DNA from: B1 sp964443415
GTDB taxonomy: Bacteria > Bacteroidota > Bacteroidia > UKL13-3
Reading direction: 5' to 3'
DNA: 64,000 nucleotides
NCBI GenBank assembly: GCA_964443415.1
Contig: CAYUDC010000003.1
Location: 15,631-79,630 of the forward strand
Shown: one piece after another, positions 16,518-26,003 of the stretch
How positions within the stretch are numbered: position 1 is the stretch's first letter
Layout: every line of letters begins with the position of its first letter
Position numbers and translations under genes: made by a program
Notes under the pieces: generated by a model
What the model was told of the DNA's origin: nothing
Seen by the model: only the letters and a program-made list of their open reading frames with translations
The model's database searches: none

Positions 16518-17609
16518 TTAAATCAATTGAAAAATCCGCCTTAATTTCTCGGATTCGAGCTGCAAATTATATGCTTTAGCTGCCATTCTGCAATTATTTT
16601 GAAGTTTTTTATATAATAAATCATCCTTGCTTAATTGATTTAATGCCTTGATGATTTCTTCTACCCTAGCTTGACACAACAGCGAAACCTCAAATTTCTC
16701 TTGAATAGCAGAATATTCAGGGAATGGTGGGCATAATTGAGGAATGCCAGCATGTATGTAATCAAAAAATTTATTGGCCAATGAAAAGTAATAACTTTTA
16801 CTTTCGGCTTCTAATAAGTTGTATCCAAGCCAAGCTTTTTGGGTGTAGGCGGGCAATTCACTTGGTTTTACCCATCCTGCAAATGCTACTTTTTGGTTTA
16901 ATTTTTCGGTTTGAACCAAAGCGCGTAAAGTTTCACTTAGATCGCCTTCGCCAATGAGTAATAGTTTCCCATCAAAAGAATGCATGGCTTTAATGATAGC
17001 TTCTAAGCCCCTTCCTACATTAAGTGCCCCTTGGTAAACAATGAGCTTCTCGGTGCCATTTGAGGCCTCATTAAAATTGCCATGTTTGGGCACATTCATT
17101 ATTACCTCAAAGGGCATCCCATACACCAAGGTTAACTCTTTGGCCAACGCCTCTCCCACGGTGTACCTTTGATGGGTGTATGGCAAGCAAATTTTAGCCA
17201 CATAATTCCAAATATATTGAATGTAAGGTCTGCCAATTAACTCTGGCACTTCTGTAAAATATTCATGGGCATCATACACTAGCTTATTATGGTGAATTAA
17301 ACTAGCTAGGGTATTTGGCAATAATGTATCCAAATCTACTGCCACGTAAATATCTGCCGTGTGTTTAAGTAAATAAAATAGCAGGCGAAGGTTATACTCA
17401 ATATAAAATAGCATTCCTTTTTCAAACCAACAATTAAGTCGATGCTGTTCAAAGGGTTCTTGGTCTAACGCGATAGATTTTTTTCTTTTTCGACCAACCA
17501 GTAGCACGCTAAATCCAGCATTTACTAAGATTTCAGCATGTCTTCGCATCCGTTGATCGAAATTTAAATCATTGGTTACACTTATTATTATCAACTTTCT
17601 TCTATCCAA
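16518..17609 (-). CDS. Glycosyltransferase, GT4-like
   Basis: 363 residues, GT-B fold. The N-terminus ISVTNDLNFDQRMRRHAEIL is characteristic of GT4 enzymes from Bacteroidota polysaccharide loci. The acceptor domain has KLVYDAHEYFTEVPEL and ends with RYTVGEALAKEL. The C-terminal domain has VYQGALNVGRGLEAII, LLIGEGDL and FDYIHAGIPQLCPPFPEY, the region binding the nucleotide sugar. Substrate unknown. Its start overlaps the end of recQ by 19 bp and its stop is 2 bp from the next glycosyltransferase, indicating cotranscription. Confidence 0.78.
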   Translation of the reverse strand: MDRRKLIIISVTNDLNFDQRMRRHAEILVNAGFSVLLVGRKRKKSIALDQEPFEQHRLNCWFEKGMLFYIEYNLRLLFYLLKHTADIYVAVDLDTLLPNTLASLIHHNKLVYDAHEYFTEVPELIGRPYIQYIWNYVAKICLPYTHQRYTVGEALAKELTLVYGMPFEVIMNVPKHGNFNEASNGTEKLIVYQGALNVGRGLEAIIKAMHSFDGKLLLIGEGDLSETLRALVQTEKLNQKVAFAGWVKPSELPAYTQKAWLGYNLLEAESKSYYFSLANKFFDYIHAGIPQLCPPFPEYSAIQEKFEVSLLCQARVEEIIKALNQLSKDDLLYKKLQNNCRMAAKAYNLQLESEKLRRIFQLI

Positions 17610-19522
17610 CGTACTGCTTGTTTATCGTTAAACTCAATTATTTTTTGATCTGCCAAATATCTGCAAATGTGAATGAAGTCGTCGTAGTTTACCAATTTTT
17701 GTTGGGTAAATAACCACTTTAATTCATGATAATTTTCTTTTGGTAGCTTTGATAGCCAACTTTTGATGGAATTAATTTGAAGTTCAGAAATTCCGGTTTT
17801 TTGAATATCCATGCAAACATCGCAGGTGCCGCAATTTTTGGCATTAAGCTCTCCAAAGTAATGTAGAATTTGAACACTACGACAGATGTTTGAGTTAGAC
17901 CCAAACTCAATCATCGCTTCTAATTTATCAGTCTCTTCTATTTTCCTTTCATTAATCAATTGATGGTTGATTCGTAAGTACTTTTTATCAACTCTTGGAT
18001 GCAAGAAATTAATTTTAGGGCTATCTGTGGATGGCAGATAAGTTACTATACCATTTTCCTGCATCTTTTCTAACTCTTGCATGAGTTGTTGTTCGCTTAA
18101 ATTGCATTTCATGGCAATCAACGAGGCTTGAAAATTCACGGTGTTTTCAAATAATCCGCCATAGGTTCGTAATAGAATTTGAATGATTTTATACCAAATC
18201 TGATTGGTTTTTTGAAGGTCAAAAATAGCTTCAGCAGCTATGTTTATTTTTAACTTATTTCCTTCGTAAACGCTCTCTGAAACATGAATAATATCCGACT
18301 GCGACAATAGCTTTAAGGCGGCCGATACCCTGATAGGATTTTGTTTTATATGGATAGAAAATGTCAACAACTCAAAGTCGAAATGCTGCTCTGGGAATTC
18401 GCCAATAGGTATTTTATAAAAATTATTTAATTGCTCATAAACCTCCGTTAAAAAGGAAGCTTCAGGATATTGCTGTTCTAATTTAATTCGAGCCTGAATG
18501 GCATCCGATTCTTGATATAATAACAGGCAATAGGCGATATTTCCATCTCGTCCTGCCCTTCCTGCCTCTTGGTAATAGGCTTCAAGACAGTCGGGCATTT
18601 CAAAATGAATTACCAGCTTGCAATCGGGCTTGTCTATTCCCATTCCAAATGCATTGGTGCAAACCATCACTTGCACCTTATTATTAATCCAATCTTCTTG
18701 TCGTTTTTCTCTTAATTCTGGTGAAATACCTGCATGGTAGAAAGATGCATTGATATGATTTTCTTGTAAGAATTTTGATATTTCTTCTGTTTTCTTTCGA
18801 TTTCTTACATAAACCAAACTGCTTGCTTTTTGGCTTTGAATGCTTTGCAAGAGCTTACCATATTTATCTTCTGTTCTTCTAACGATATATCTTAGGTTGG
18901 TGCGCTCAAAGCTTTTTTTAAAGACTAAAGTCGATTTAAATCCCAATTGCACCATGATATCTTCTTGCACCTTTGGTGTGGCACTTGCGGTTAATGCGAG
19001 CACGGGAATTTCTGGAATAAGTTGCCTTACCTCTTTTAGCCTTCTATATTCTGGCCTAAAATCATGCCCCCATTGACTGATACAATGTGCCTCATCAATG
19101 GCTAACAAAGTAATGGGTAGACGCTCTAAATTCTCTTTAAAAATGGGTGTTGCCAACCTTTCGGGTGATAGATATAAAAACTTGACGCCACCATAATAGC
19201 AATTGTCTAAAATGGTTTTTATTTCATTTTGCGACATACCGGCATAAATGGCAGCTGCATTAATTCCTTTGGATTTTAGGTTTTCAACCTGGTCTTTCAT
19301 TAAGGCAATCAGCGGAGAAACCACAAGGCATAAGCCAGATTTAACCATACCAGGAACCTGAAAGCAAATAGACTTTCCACCACCTGTTGGCAACAAAGCC
19401 AGCACATCTTTATGAGCCAAGCAGGCTTCAATGATTTGTTGTTGGGGAAATCTAAATTCAGCAAAACCCCAATAATCCTGTAAAACCTGGTGTATGTTGG
19501 AGTTAGTATTCAATGATACCAT
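17591..19522 (-). CDS. recQ: RecQ-family ATP-dependent DNA helicase
   Basis: 643 residues. Superfamily-2 motifs are clear: Walker A LLPTGGGKSICFQ (about 43-55), VSPLIALMKDQ, DEAHCISQWGHDFRPEY (about 139-155), TASAT, and the C-terminal helicase motif YYQEAGRAGRDG. The zinc-binding cysteines are in the region CRSVQILHYFGE...NCGTCDVC (about 542-566). A winged-helix region follows, but no HRDC domain is evident, so this is the shorter RecQ type that Bacteroidota often carry beside a longer one. It unwinds DNA 3'-5' in recombination and replication repair. It overlaps lolD by 20 bp upstream and a glycosyltransferase by 19 bp downstream. Confidence 0.93.
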   Translation of the reverse strand: MVSLNTNSNIHQVLQDYWGFAEFRFPQQQIIEACLAHKDVLALLPTGGGKSICFQVPGMVKSGLCLVVSPLIALMKDQVENLKSKGINAAAIYAGMSQNEIKTILDNCYYGGVKFLYLSPERLATPIFKENLERLPITLLAIDEAHCISQWGHDFRPEYRRLKEVRQLIPEIPVLALTASATPKVQEDIMVQLGFKSTLVFKKSFERTNLRYIVRRTEDKYGKLLQSIQSQKASSLVYVRNRKKTEEISKFLQENHINASFYHAGISPELREKRQEDWINNKVQVMVCTNAFGMGIDKPDCKLVIHFEMPDCLEAYYQEAGRAGRDGNIAYCLLLYQESDAIQARIKLEQQYPEASFLTEVYEQLNNFYKIPIGEFPEQHFDFELLTFSIHIKQNPIRVSAALKLLSQSDIIHVSESVYEGNKLKINIAAEAIFDLQKTNQIWYKIIQILLRTYGGLFENTVNFQASLIAMKCNLSEQQLMQELEKMQENGIVTYLPSTDSPKINFLHPRVDKKYLRINHQLINERKIEETDKLEAMIEFGSNSNICRSVQILHYFGELNAKNCGTCDVCMDIQKTGISELQINSIKSWLSKLPKENYHELKWLFTQQKLVNYDDFIHICRYLADQKIIEFNDKQAVRWIEES

Positions 19523-20156
19523 CTTTGATAATCAATTGTCGGTCGCTTCTGGCGGCCAAGGCTTGATTGTGCGTAACAATGATAAAGGTTTGATTAAACT
19601 GACTCCTTAAATCGAAAAATAAATCATGCAGGTCGTTGGCAGCTTTAGAATCTAAATTGCCTGATGGTTCATCAGCCAATACCACTGCGGGATTGTTTAT
19701 TAAAGACCTTGCAACCGCCACACGTTGTTGCTCACCACCACTTAAAGCAGAAGGCTTATGATTCATTCTTTCTTTTAATCCTAACATTGAAAGCAGTTCT
19801 TTGGCCCGATTTTTTGACTCTTCATCTTTTTTGCCTCCAATCCAAGCCGGCATACAAACATTTTCTAAGGCACTAAACTCAGGCAAGAGTTGATGAAACT
19901 GAAAAACGAAACCAATGTTTTGATTTCTAAATTTGGATAACTTATTGCCATTTAAAGAAGTTACATCTTGGTTAGCAATGGTTAGTTTTCCTTTATCGGG
20001 TTGATCCAAAGTGCCTAAAATCTGTAATAAGGTTGTTTTACCTGCCCCAGAAGCTCCAACGATGGAAACAATTTCCGACTCCTTGATACTTAAATTAATA
20101 TCCTTTAATACAGGTAAATCTCCATAAGATTTCACTATTCCGCTAGCCTCAATCAT
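19503..20156 (-). CDS. lolD: Lipoprotein-releasing ABC ATPase, LolD-like
   Basis: 217 residues. Walker A is GASGAGKTT, the Q loop is FVFQFHQLLPEFSALENV (the LLPEF form typical of LolD), the signature is LSGGEQQRVAVARSL and Walker B is VVLADEPSGNLDS, followed by the H-loop IIVTHN. LolD powers LolC/E extraction of lipoproteins from the inner membrane, and this window encodes many lipoproteins. No lolC/E partner is adjacent, which is usual in Bacteroidota. MacB-type transport is the alternative. Start ATG 20156. Confidence 0.85.
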   Translation of the reverse strand: MIEASGIVKSYGDLPVLKDINLSIKESEIVSIVGASGAGKTTLLQILGTLDQPDKGKLTIANQDVTSLNGNKLSKFRNQNIGFVFQFHQLLPEFSALENVCMPAWIGGKKDEESKNRAKELLSMLGLKERMNHKPSALSGGEQQRVAVARSLINNPAVVLADEPSGNLDSKAANDLHDLFFDLRSQFNQTFIIVTHNQALAARSDRQLIIKDGIIEY

Positions 20157-20270
20157 AGGTTCAATTATAATGAAAAGGGAAAGTAAATTACTAAATAAAA
20201 ATCAACTTTAATGGTAATTTGATATAAAGCATATTTATTAGTATATCGCGGGATATTATAAATTTACCTG

Positions 20271-21020
20271 ATGGATTTTAACTATACCAAAATTAAAATT
20301 GGCAATTGGATGTATAAATATTGTTATCCTGTATACAAACACATCTATTTTAATTTTAAACAAAAAAATGATTTTGATGAAATTCAAATTTTGAATAAAT
20401 TCATACAGGAAGGTGATCATATACTAGACATTGGCTCGAATATTGGTTTTTATGCGAGATTATTATCAAAATTAGCAGGTGATAAGGGAGTTGTATATTG
20501 TTTTGAACCAAATCAAGCTAATTTTAAAAAATTAAAAGGGAATGTATCAAGTTTAAAAAATGTAAAAATATATAATAAGGCTGTTTCTGATAAAAACGAA
20601 AAGTTAAAGTTATACACCTCTAAATTATTAAATGTAGATCATCGAACTTATCCAGTTAACAACTATGATAAAATAGAAGAAATAGACGCAATTAGCATCG
20701 ATGAACTCGTTCGAAATGGCACTATATCAAAAGTTGATTTCATTAAGATTGATATACAGGGCTATGAATTACAAGCATTTAAAGGTATGGTTGAAACCAT
20801 TCAACAAAATGATCGCGTGAAGATTATTGCTGAATTTTGGCCACATGGGTTTTTAAGGGCTAAAACCAGTGCCATAGAAATTTATGATTTTTTCGACTCA
20901 CTAAAATTTAAAATGATGAAAATTGAAGATGGTGTATTAACACCAATTGATAGATTATTTGTTTTAGAAAATAACCAACAACCTTTTGAATACAGTTATA
21001 ATGTTTTAATTGAAAAATAG
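20271..21020 (+). CDS. FkbM-family methyltransferase, AT-rich
   Basis: 249 residues. SAM-binding motif I is ILDIGSNIGFYARLL (about 51-65), motif II lies in VVYCFEPNQANF, and DFIKIDIQGYELQAFKGM is the hallmark FkbM block. Such enzymes usually methylate sugars or glycolipids, so a link to the two nearby glycosyltransferases is possible. The gene is visibly richer in A/T and in AAA, AAT and ATT codons than its neighbours and lacks any GGDTCAAMCC motif, hinting at later acquisition. It overlaps the M13 peptidase reading frame slightly at its 3' end. Acceptor unknown. Confidence 0.82.
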   Translation: MDFNYTKIKIGNWMYKYCYPVYKHIYFNFKQKNDFDEIQILNKFIQEGDHILDIGSNIGFYARLLSKLAGDKGVVYCFEPNQANFKKLKGNVSSLKNVKIYNKAVSDKNEKLKLYTSKLLNVDHRTYPVNNYDKIEEIDAISIDELVRNGTISKVDFIKIDIQGYELQAFKGMVETIQQNDRVKIIAEFWPHGFLRAKTSAIEIYDFFDSLKFKMMKIEDGVLTPIDRLFVLENNQQPFEYSYNVLIEK

Positions 21021-21027
21021 TCTTTAT

Positions 21028-23046
21028 ATGAAAAAAATATTTATTTACACAGCATTATTAAGCGGTCTAATATTTGGATCAGCCTTGATTTATAAAAATG
21101 TTAAAGGCATCGATGAAGGAGCTATAGATAAAACCGTAGTGCCTGGCAATGATTTTTATCGCTATGCAAATGGCACTTGGTTAAAGAATAATCCGGTTCC
21201 TGCTAGCGAAAGTCGCTGGGGAAGTTTTAATCAGGTATCAGAACGAAATAATGAAATTTTAAGGCAAATTTTGGAGGCGGCTGCCGCCAACAAATCGGCA
21301 AAACCTGGCAGCGCCGAACAGAAAGTTGGAACATTTTATAGGCTATTTATTGATACACTAAAAAGAGAAAGGCAAGGCATCGAACCCATTCTTCCTATCC
21401 TCGCATCGATTAATAAAGTAAACAATACCCAAGAACTCATTCAAACCATTGCCAGTTTAAATAGCATTGGCATAAGAAGTTTCTTTGGGTTTTATGTTTC
21501 TCAAGATTTAAAAAATAGCACTAACTATATCCCTTATATCTCTCAAGGGGGCTTGGGTTTGCCCGACCGCGACTATTACCTAAAGGAGGATGCAAAGTCA
21601 AAGAATATTCGCTCAGAATACCTCCAACACATTAAAAATATTTTTAAACTTTACGGATATGAAAATGAAACCAATGACCAGACTATTTTAAATTTTGAGA
21701 CAGAGTTGGCTAAAGTTTCTATGTCGAGAACCGAAAGGCGTAATCAAGAAAAGCAGTATAATAAAAGAAGTTTGAAGCACGTACTTAGCAGTTATCCAAA
21801 TCTTCAATTTCAAACCTATTTGCAAACGCTGGAGGTTTCTAGCTTTGACAGTATGATTGTTTCTCAGCCAGATTTTTTCGCGCAATTAAACAACTTATTA
21901 GCCAGCACTCCGCTAAATGATTTAAAAACCTACTTAAGATGGTGTCTTTTCAATCAAAGTTCGCCCTACCTAGACTCAAAACTTGAAAAGCAAAATTTTT
22001 ATTTTTATAGTACTGTACTCACTGGAACAAAAGAGCAAAAGCCACTTTGGAAAAGAGGCATTGCTGCAGCCAATGGCACAGTGGGCGAATTACTTGGGCA
22101 ATTATTTGTAGCAAAGGTATTTACACCTGCTTCTAAAGTTAGGGTAAACGCAATGGTAGATGATATCATTGCTGCATTTAGGATAAGAATCAATGGCCTT
22201 GAATGGATGAGCCAAGAAACCAAAACTAAAGCATTGGAAAAATTGGCCTCTTTTAATAGAAAGTTTGGATATCCAGATAAATGGAAAGATTATACCGCCT
22301 TAGAAATAAAGGATGATTCTTACATCCAAAATGTTTTCAGGTCGAACGAGTTTGGTTTTAGAGATAACATCAATAACTTAGGAAAGCCTATTGATAGAAA
22401 TCGTTGGGGAATGCTCCCTCAAACGGTGAATGCTTATTATAGTCCAACCCTCAACGAAATTGTGTTTCCAGCAGCCATCATGCAGCCGCCTTTTTTCGAT
22501 GCAAATGCAGATGATGCAGTAAATTATGGCAGTATTGGAGCGGTTATTGGCCATGAACTTACTCATGGCTTTGACGATCAAGGAGCCAAATATGGCCCTG
22601 ATGGAAATCTTAAAAGCTGGTGGACAGAAGAAGATAAAAAGCAATTTGAGGCTAGAACAAAGGTTTTGGTGAATCAATTCAATAATTATTTTGTGAGCGA
22701 TAGCTTGCATATCAATGGCGAGCTCACCTTAGGCGAAAACATTGCAGATTTAGGTGGATTAACCATTGCGTACGAAGCATTTAAAATGCGCCAACAGAAA
22801 AATCCAGGGAAAACCATCAATGGATACACCCCCGAACAAAGGTTCTTTATAGGTTTTGCTCAAATATGGAAAAACAATGTTAGGCCAGAGGCTTTACGTC
22901 AGTTGATATTAACAGATCCTCATTCGCCTGGCGAATTTAGGGTATTAGGAACGCTATCTAATATGCCTCAGTTCTATGAGGTATTTCAAGTAAAAGAAGG
23001 TCAAAACATGTATCGCAGCCCGCAAACAAGAGCTAATATTTGGTAA
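21028..23046 (+). CDS. M13-family (neprilysin/PepO-like) metalloendopeptidase
   Basis: 672 residues from ATG 21028; the frame extends back to a TTG at 21010, but MKKIFIYTALLSGLIFGSAL is a clean signal or anchor sequence, so 21028 is preferred. M13_N begins with VVPGNDFYRYANGTWL. The zinc site is IGHELTHGFDDQG (His509, Glu510, His513) with the third ligand in GENIADLGGL (Glu about 570), and substrate-binding NAYYSP is present. The C-terminus YRSPQTRANIW matches the family but has no terminal Cys. It should degrade peptides in the periplasm. The next gene, an M48 peptidase, starts 1 bp after its stop. Confidence 0.92.
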   Translation: MKKIFIYTALLSGLIFGSALIYKNVKGIDEGAIDKTVVPGNDFYRYANGTWLKNNPVPASESRWGSFNQVSERNNEILRQILEAAAANKSAKPGSAEQKVGTFYRLFIDTLKRERQGIEPILPILASINKVNNTQELIQTIASLNSIGIRSFFGFYVSQDLKNSTNYIPYISQGGLGLPDRDYYLKEDAKSKNIRSEYLQHIKNIFKLYGYENETNDQTILNFETELAKVSMSRTERRNQEKQYNKRSLKHVLSSYPNLQFQTYLQTLEVSSFDSMIVSQPDFFAQLNNLLASTPLNDLKTYLRWCLFNQSSPYLDSKLEKQNFYFYSTVLTGTKEQKPLWKRGIAAANGTVGELLGQLFVAKVFTPASKVRVNAMVDDIIAAFRIRINGLEWMSQETKTKALEKLASFNRKFGYPDKWKDYTALEIKDDSYIQNVFRSNEFGFRDNINNLGKPIDRNRWGMLPQTVNAYYSPTLNEIVFPAAIMQPPFFDANADDAVNYGSIGAVIGHELTHGFDDQGAKYGPDGNLKSWWTEEDKKQFEARTKVLVNQFNNYFVSDSLHINGELTLGENIADLGGLTIAYEAFKMRQQKNPGKTINGYTPEQRFFIGFAQIWKNNVRPEALRQLILTDPHSPGEFRVLGTLSNMPQFYEVFQVKEGQNMYRSPQTRANIW

Positions 23047-23047
23047 G

Positions 23048-23827
23048 ATGAAAAAACAATTCTTAATTCTACTCTTCATTCCCCTATTATTTACCTCCTG
23101 TGGAAATTCATGGATTCCACTAAGTGTAGACGAAACTTTGGGAAGCCAAAGCGCAACCCAAATTAATGAGGGTATGGCGGGGATGGTTGTATTAGAGGAA
23201 GCAGATTACCCAGAGGCGTACAAATATTTAAATAATTTAAAAGATAAAATCCTAGCGTCGGGAAAGGTTAAGCATGCCAATGATTTTAAGTGGGAGTTAA
23301 AAATCATTGATGATGATTCTGTTTTAAACGCCTTCTGTTTGCCAGGGGGGTATATATACGTTTACACCGGACTAATGAAATATTTAGATTCTGAACACGC
23401 CTTAGCTGGAGTTTTAGGCCATGAAATGGCACATGCCGATTTACGCCATGGTACTTCTCAATTGGTGAAGAACATGGGCTTAAGTTTAGCCTTGCAACTT
23501 ATTTTTGGAGGTGATGCGAGTCAATTGGTAAACATTGGTGCAAACTTGGTCTCACTCTCTTTTAGTAGAGGCGATGAAACAGAAGCCGACATGCAATCTG
23601 TAGAATATCTTTATAGCACCGAATTAGATGCAAGAGGGACAGGTGTATTTTTTGATAAAATTCAAAAAGAGGGTAAAGATCCAGATATAGTAGAATTTTT
23701 AAGTACCCATCCAAATCCTGATAACCGAGTAGAAGAAATCAATCAAAAATGGGAAGAGCTTGGTGGAAAAACTGGCAAGAAAAATACCGAGTCGTATCAA
23801 AAAATGCTAGCAACTCTTGATAATTAA
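23048..23827 (+). CDS. M48-family metallopeptidase lipoprotein
   Basis: 259 residues with signal peptide and lipobox LLFTSC (Cys19). The zinc motif is GVLGHEMAHADLRHG (His125, Glu126, His129), and the third ligand is the Glu of RGDETEADMQSVEY. The NAFCLPGGYIYVYTG block before the motif is typical of BepA/LoiP-like M48 enzymes, which check or degrade misassembled outer-membrane proteins. It sits 1 bp after the M13 peptidase, making a two-gene periplasmic protease operon. HPNPDNRVEEIN near the C-terminus is also family-typical. Confidence 0.9.
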   Translation: MKKQFLILLFIPLLFTSCGNSWIPLSVDETLGSQSATQINEGMAGMVVLEEADYPEAYKYLNNLKDKILASGKVKHANDFKWELKIIDDDSVLNAFCLPGGYIYVYTGLMKYLDSEHALAGVLGHEMAHADLRHGTSQLVKNMGLSLALQLIFGGDASQLVNIGANLVSLSFSRGDETEADMQSVEYLYSTELDARGTGVFFDKIQKEGKDPDIVEFLSTHPNPDNRVEEINQKWEELGGKTGKKNTESYQKMLATLDN

Positions 23828-23859
23828 TAACTATAAACCAGTTGTTTATCGTATTTAAT

Positions 23860-24318
23860 TTAATCTAATAGCTTAGATTTTATTTTCTGATTGATTTCAA
23901 TCAACTTTTGTTTTAAACTTAAAGTAATACTTTGATTTTCGTGCAAAAGGTTATCTAAATCATTTAGATAGCTAATTTCTCTATGTACTATCTTATGGTA
24001 CTCAATTACCTTTTCAGTACGCTTTTCAACCGCCTCTAAATATTGCCTAATCGACTCGATTTCATGCATTTCATTGGCAAGATCTGGCTTTTCAACTTTC
24101 GCTCGATACATGTTTCCTTCGCCTAATAATAACCAATCTGGGTTAAGGGCTGGGAATTTAATTAACAACTTCTGAATCAGCTCTAAACCTGGCTTATTTC
24201 TTCCAGAACTGATATGCGTAAGAACTGGTAAGGAGATTTCTAACACGGTGGCAAATGTACTTTTAGACATCTGCTGCTTCTCCATGATACTTAACACACG
24301 TTTATTTAACTCATCCAT
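23860..24318 (-). CDS. XRE-type helix-turn-helix transcriptional regulator
   Basis: 152 residues. Residues about 8-60 form an HTH with MSKSTFATVLEISLPVLTHI and then SSGRNKPGLELIQKLLIKFP, followed by NPDWLLLGEGNMY, an ending common in Bacteroidota phage-like or stress XRE regulators. The C-terminal about 80 residues are helical and Lys/Glu-rich with heptad-like leucines, probably for dimerisation. The gene is divergent from the SRPBCC gene. The 277 bp between them hold several copies of an ACATTTGTAAAC sequence that are likely its operators, so autoregulation is expected. No phage genes are nearby. Confidence 0.8.
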   Translation of the reverse strand: MDELNKRVLSIMEKQQMSKSTFATVLEISLPVLTHISSGRNKPGLELIQKLLIKFPALNPDWLLLGEGNMYRAKVEKPDLANEMHEIESIRQYLEAVEKRTEKVIEYHKIVHREISYLNDLDNLLHENQSITLSLKQKLIEINQKIKSKLLD

Positions 24319-24353
24319 ATATATGATTGATTAACAAGGGTAAAAACAACTCG

Positions 24354-24519
24354 GTTTACAAATGTATATACAAATGTAAAGCATTGCAAACATATGTTAA
24401 GTAGCAGATGAACATTTGTAAACTCGTAGCTTCAATAGTTTAATTAGGTAAAGTAATCTATTTAACTCATTATAAGCACTATAAAAAAATATTTTCAATA
24501 GCAAAAAACATCTGTAAAC
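24354..24519. promoter_or_regulatory. Array of ACATYTGTAAAC operator-like repeats
   Basis: GTTTACAAATGT (24354-24365) is the exact inverse of ACATTTGTAAAC (24412-24423). A partial copy ACAAATGT follows at 24370-24377, 12 bp after the same octamer in the first site. A fourth copy, ACATCTGTAAAC, lies at 24508-24519. The three full sites are followed by CGA, TCG or CCG. A palindrome AACATATGTT sits at 24389-24398. This repeated symmetrical layout upstream of an XRE gene is what autoregulatory operators look like. Both divergent promoters would be covered. Confidence 0.65.
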
Positions 24520-24595
24520 CCGTGTTTATTAATGTAAAATCAAAAGATTGGGCAAGTTTTCAAACAATTGTTAGGCTATAATCCTTCTTATAGAT

Positions 24596-25048
24596 ATGAA
24601 AGAAAAAGTATTAGAATATAAGACCACCATCCGCAGACCCTTGAGCGAGGTGTTTGACTTTTTTAGTAAGGCAGAAAATCTGGATAGCTTAACGCCTCCT
24701 CATTTAAAATTTAAAATTCTCACCCCTACACCCATCGAAATGTTCCCTGGGCAACTTATTAAGTATAAGATCTCTTTATTTGGAATCCCATTTTTTTGGA
24801 AAACACGCATTACAGAATGGATTCCAGGTAAAAAATTCGCAGATGAGCAACTTAGCGGCCCGTATACAAAATGGTATCATGAGCACTTTTTTGAGGAGAG
24901 AGATGGAATCACTTATATGACTGATAGAATAACCTATTTGTCTAAAGGATGGATTTTGGCTCCTTTTTTACATTGGTTATTTGTAGACAAGAATGTCATT
25001 GAAATATTTGAGTATAGAGAATCTCGACTAAAGCTATTATTCCCTTAA
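24596..25048 (+). CDS. SRPBCC (START/Bet v1-like) family protein
   Basis: 150 residues, no signal peptide. The N-terminus YKTTIRRPLSEVFDFFSKAE, NLDSLTPPHLKFKIL, ITEWIPGKKFADEQLSGPY and KWYHEHFFEE match bacterial SRPBCC proteins often labelled cell-division-inhibitor-like or ligand-binding. The fold makes a deep hydrophobic pocket, but the ligand is unknown. It is divergent from the XRE regulator across the operator array and may be under its control. Its 3' end overlaps the convergent epimerase gene by 4 bp. Confidence 0.78.
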   Translation: MKEKVLEYKTTIRRPLSEVFDFFSKAENLDSLTPPHLKFKILTPTPIEMFPGQLIKYKISLFGIPFFWKTRITEWIPGKKFADEQLSGPYTKWYHEHFFEERDGITYMTDRITYLSKGWILAPFLHWLFVDKNVIEIFEYRESRLKLLFP

Positions 25049-25923
25049 CAATCAGAGAATGTGAGCTGGTAGTTGAATTCCATTTGCGAGCCTGGCCCAA
25101 GGTTTAATATTCCTTCCTTTTCCTGCAAGTTACCCTCGAAAGTAACGGAATCTGCAATTCCGGCCCAAGGCTCTAGGCAAACAAATGCTTGCGTAGGAAA
25201 TTTTGCCCAAATGCCGAAAAACGGAAAACCTTCAAAAGCCATTTTAACAGACCAATGGCTATTTAGGTGCTTTAGTGTAATTTCGTTAGAATGAAGATGC
25301 TTAAAAACCAATGCATCTCCTTGAAAACTCATTGAGTTTAATTTAAACATGTTTTCTTCTGTGAGTATAACCGAAGATGTTTGATGATTAAGCAAACCTT
25401 CCTCGATCAAATGTCTTTGTAGATTTGGTTCAACCCGATTAAATACAATAGCAAATTCACTTAAATCCTGCTTTGGTAGCAAAAATCCTGGATGAGCACC
25501 AATAGAAAAATACATGTTTTGAACTCCTAAATTCAATACTTCATATTTCACTTCCACTGTATCTTCGATGACTTTATAACTTACAAAAAGTTTAAACTCG
25601 AAAGGATAATTTTCTGAGGTCTTTTCATTACTCGTGAGCATTAATCTAATAAAATCAGTATAAATCTCCACCACCTCAAATTCCATATCTCTTGCAAAGC
25701 CATGTTGGCCTAATTGATAGGTTTTTTCTTGGAAAGTGTATTTCCCACGATTGAGTTTACCAACAAACGGAAACAAGATGGGTGCGTGCCTATTCCAAAT
25801 CTCTGGATTGGCATCCCACATAAATTCGGTTTGTTGTGCTTTACTTTTTATTGAGGTGATTTCAGCCCCAAAGCTGGCAATGCTCACAGCAAGTTTATTA
25901 GATTGAATTTGGTAACGCTCCAT
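25045..25923 (-). CDS. Aldose 1-epimerase family protein (LacX-like)
   Basis: 292 residues of the galactose-mutarotase fold. RHAPILFPFVGKLNRGKY (about 45-62) carries the substrate-binding Arg region, QHGFARDMEF (about 72-81) the first catalytic His, SIGAHPGFLLP the second, and the Glu is in ALVFKHLHSNEI or FVCLEPWAG. This subgroup (LacX/YeaD-like) interconverts anomers of a hexose or hexose phosphate, substrate not defined. Convergent with the SRPBCC gene by 4 bp. Confidence 0.85.
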   Translation of the reverse strand: MERYQIQSNKLAVSIASFGAEITSIKSKAQQTEFMWDANPEIWNRHAPILFPFVGKLNRGKYTFQEKTYQLGQHGFARDMEFEVVEIYTDFIRLMLTSNEKTSENYPFEFKLFVSYKVIEDTVEVKYEVLNLGVQNMYFSIGAHPGFLLPKQDLSEFAIVFNRVEPNLQRHLIEEGLLNHQTSSVILTEENMFKLNSMSFQGDALVFKHLHSNEITLKHLNSHWSVKMAFEGFPFFGIWAKFPTQAFVCLEPWAGIADSVTFEGNLQEKEGILNLGPGSQMEFNYQLTFSDC

Positions 25924-26003
25924 AATTGATGGCTAAAATAGCACAAATACACTAAAGCTGTTATATGGATTTAATTTTATAGGTAATGGATAAAATATTT
26001 TCC

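Noticed and set aside
24319..24595. A riboswitch or small RNA in the XRE/SRPBCC spacer
   Set aside because: The repeats are explained better as protein-binding sites; no aptamer-like conserved core or terminator hairpin is present.
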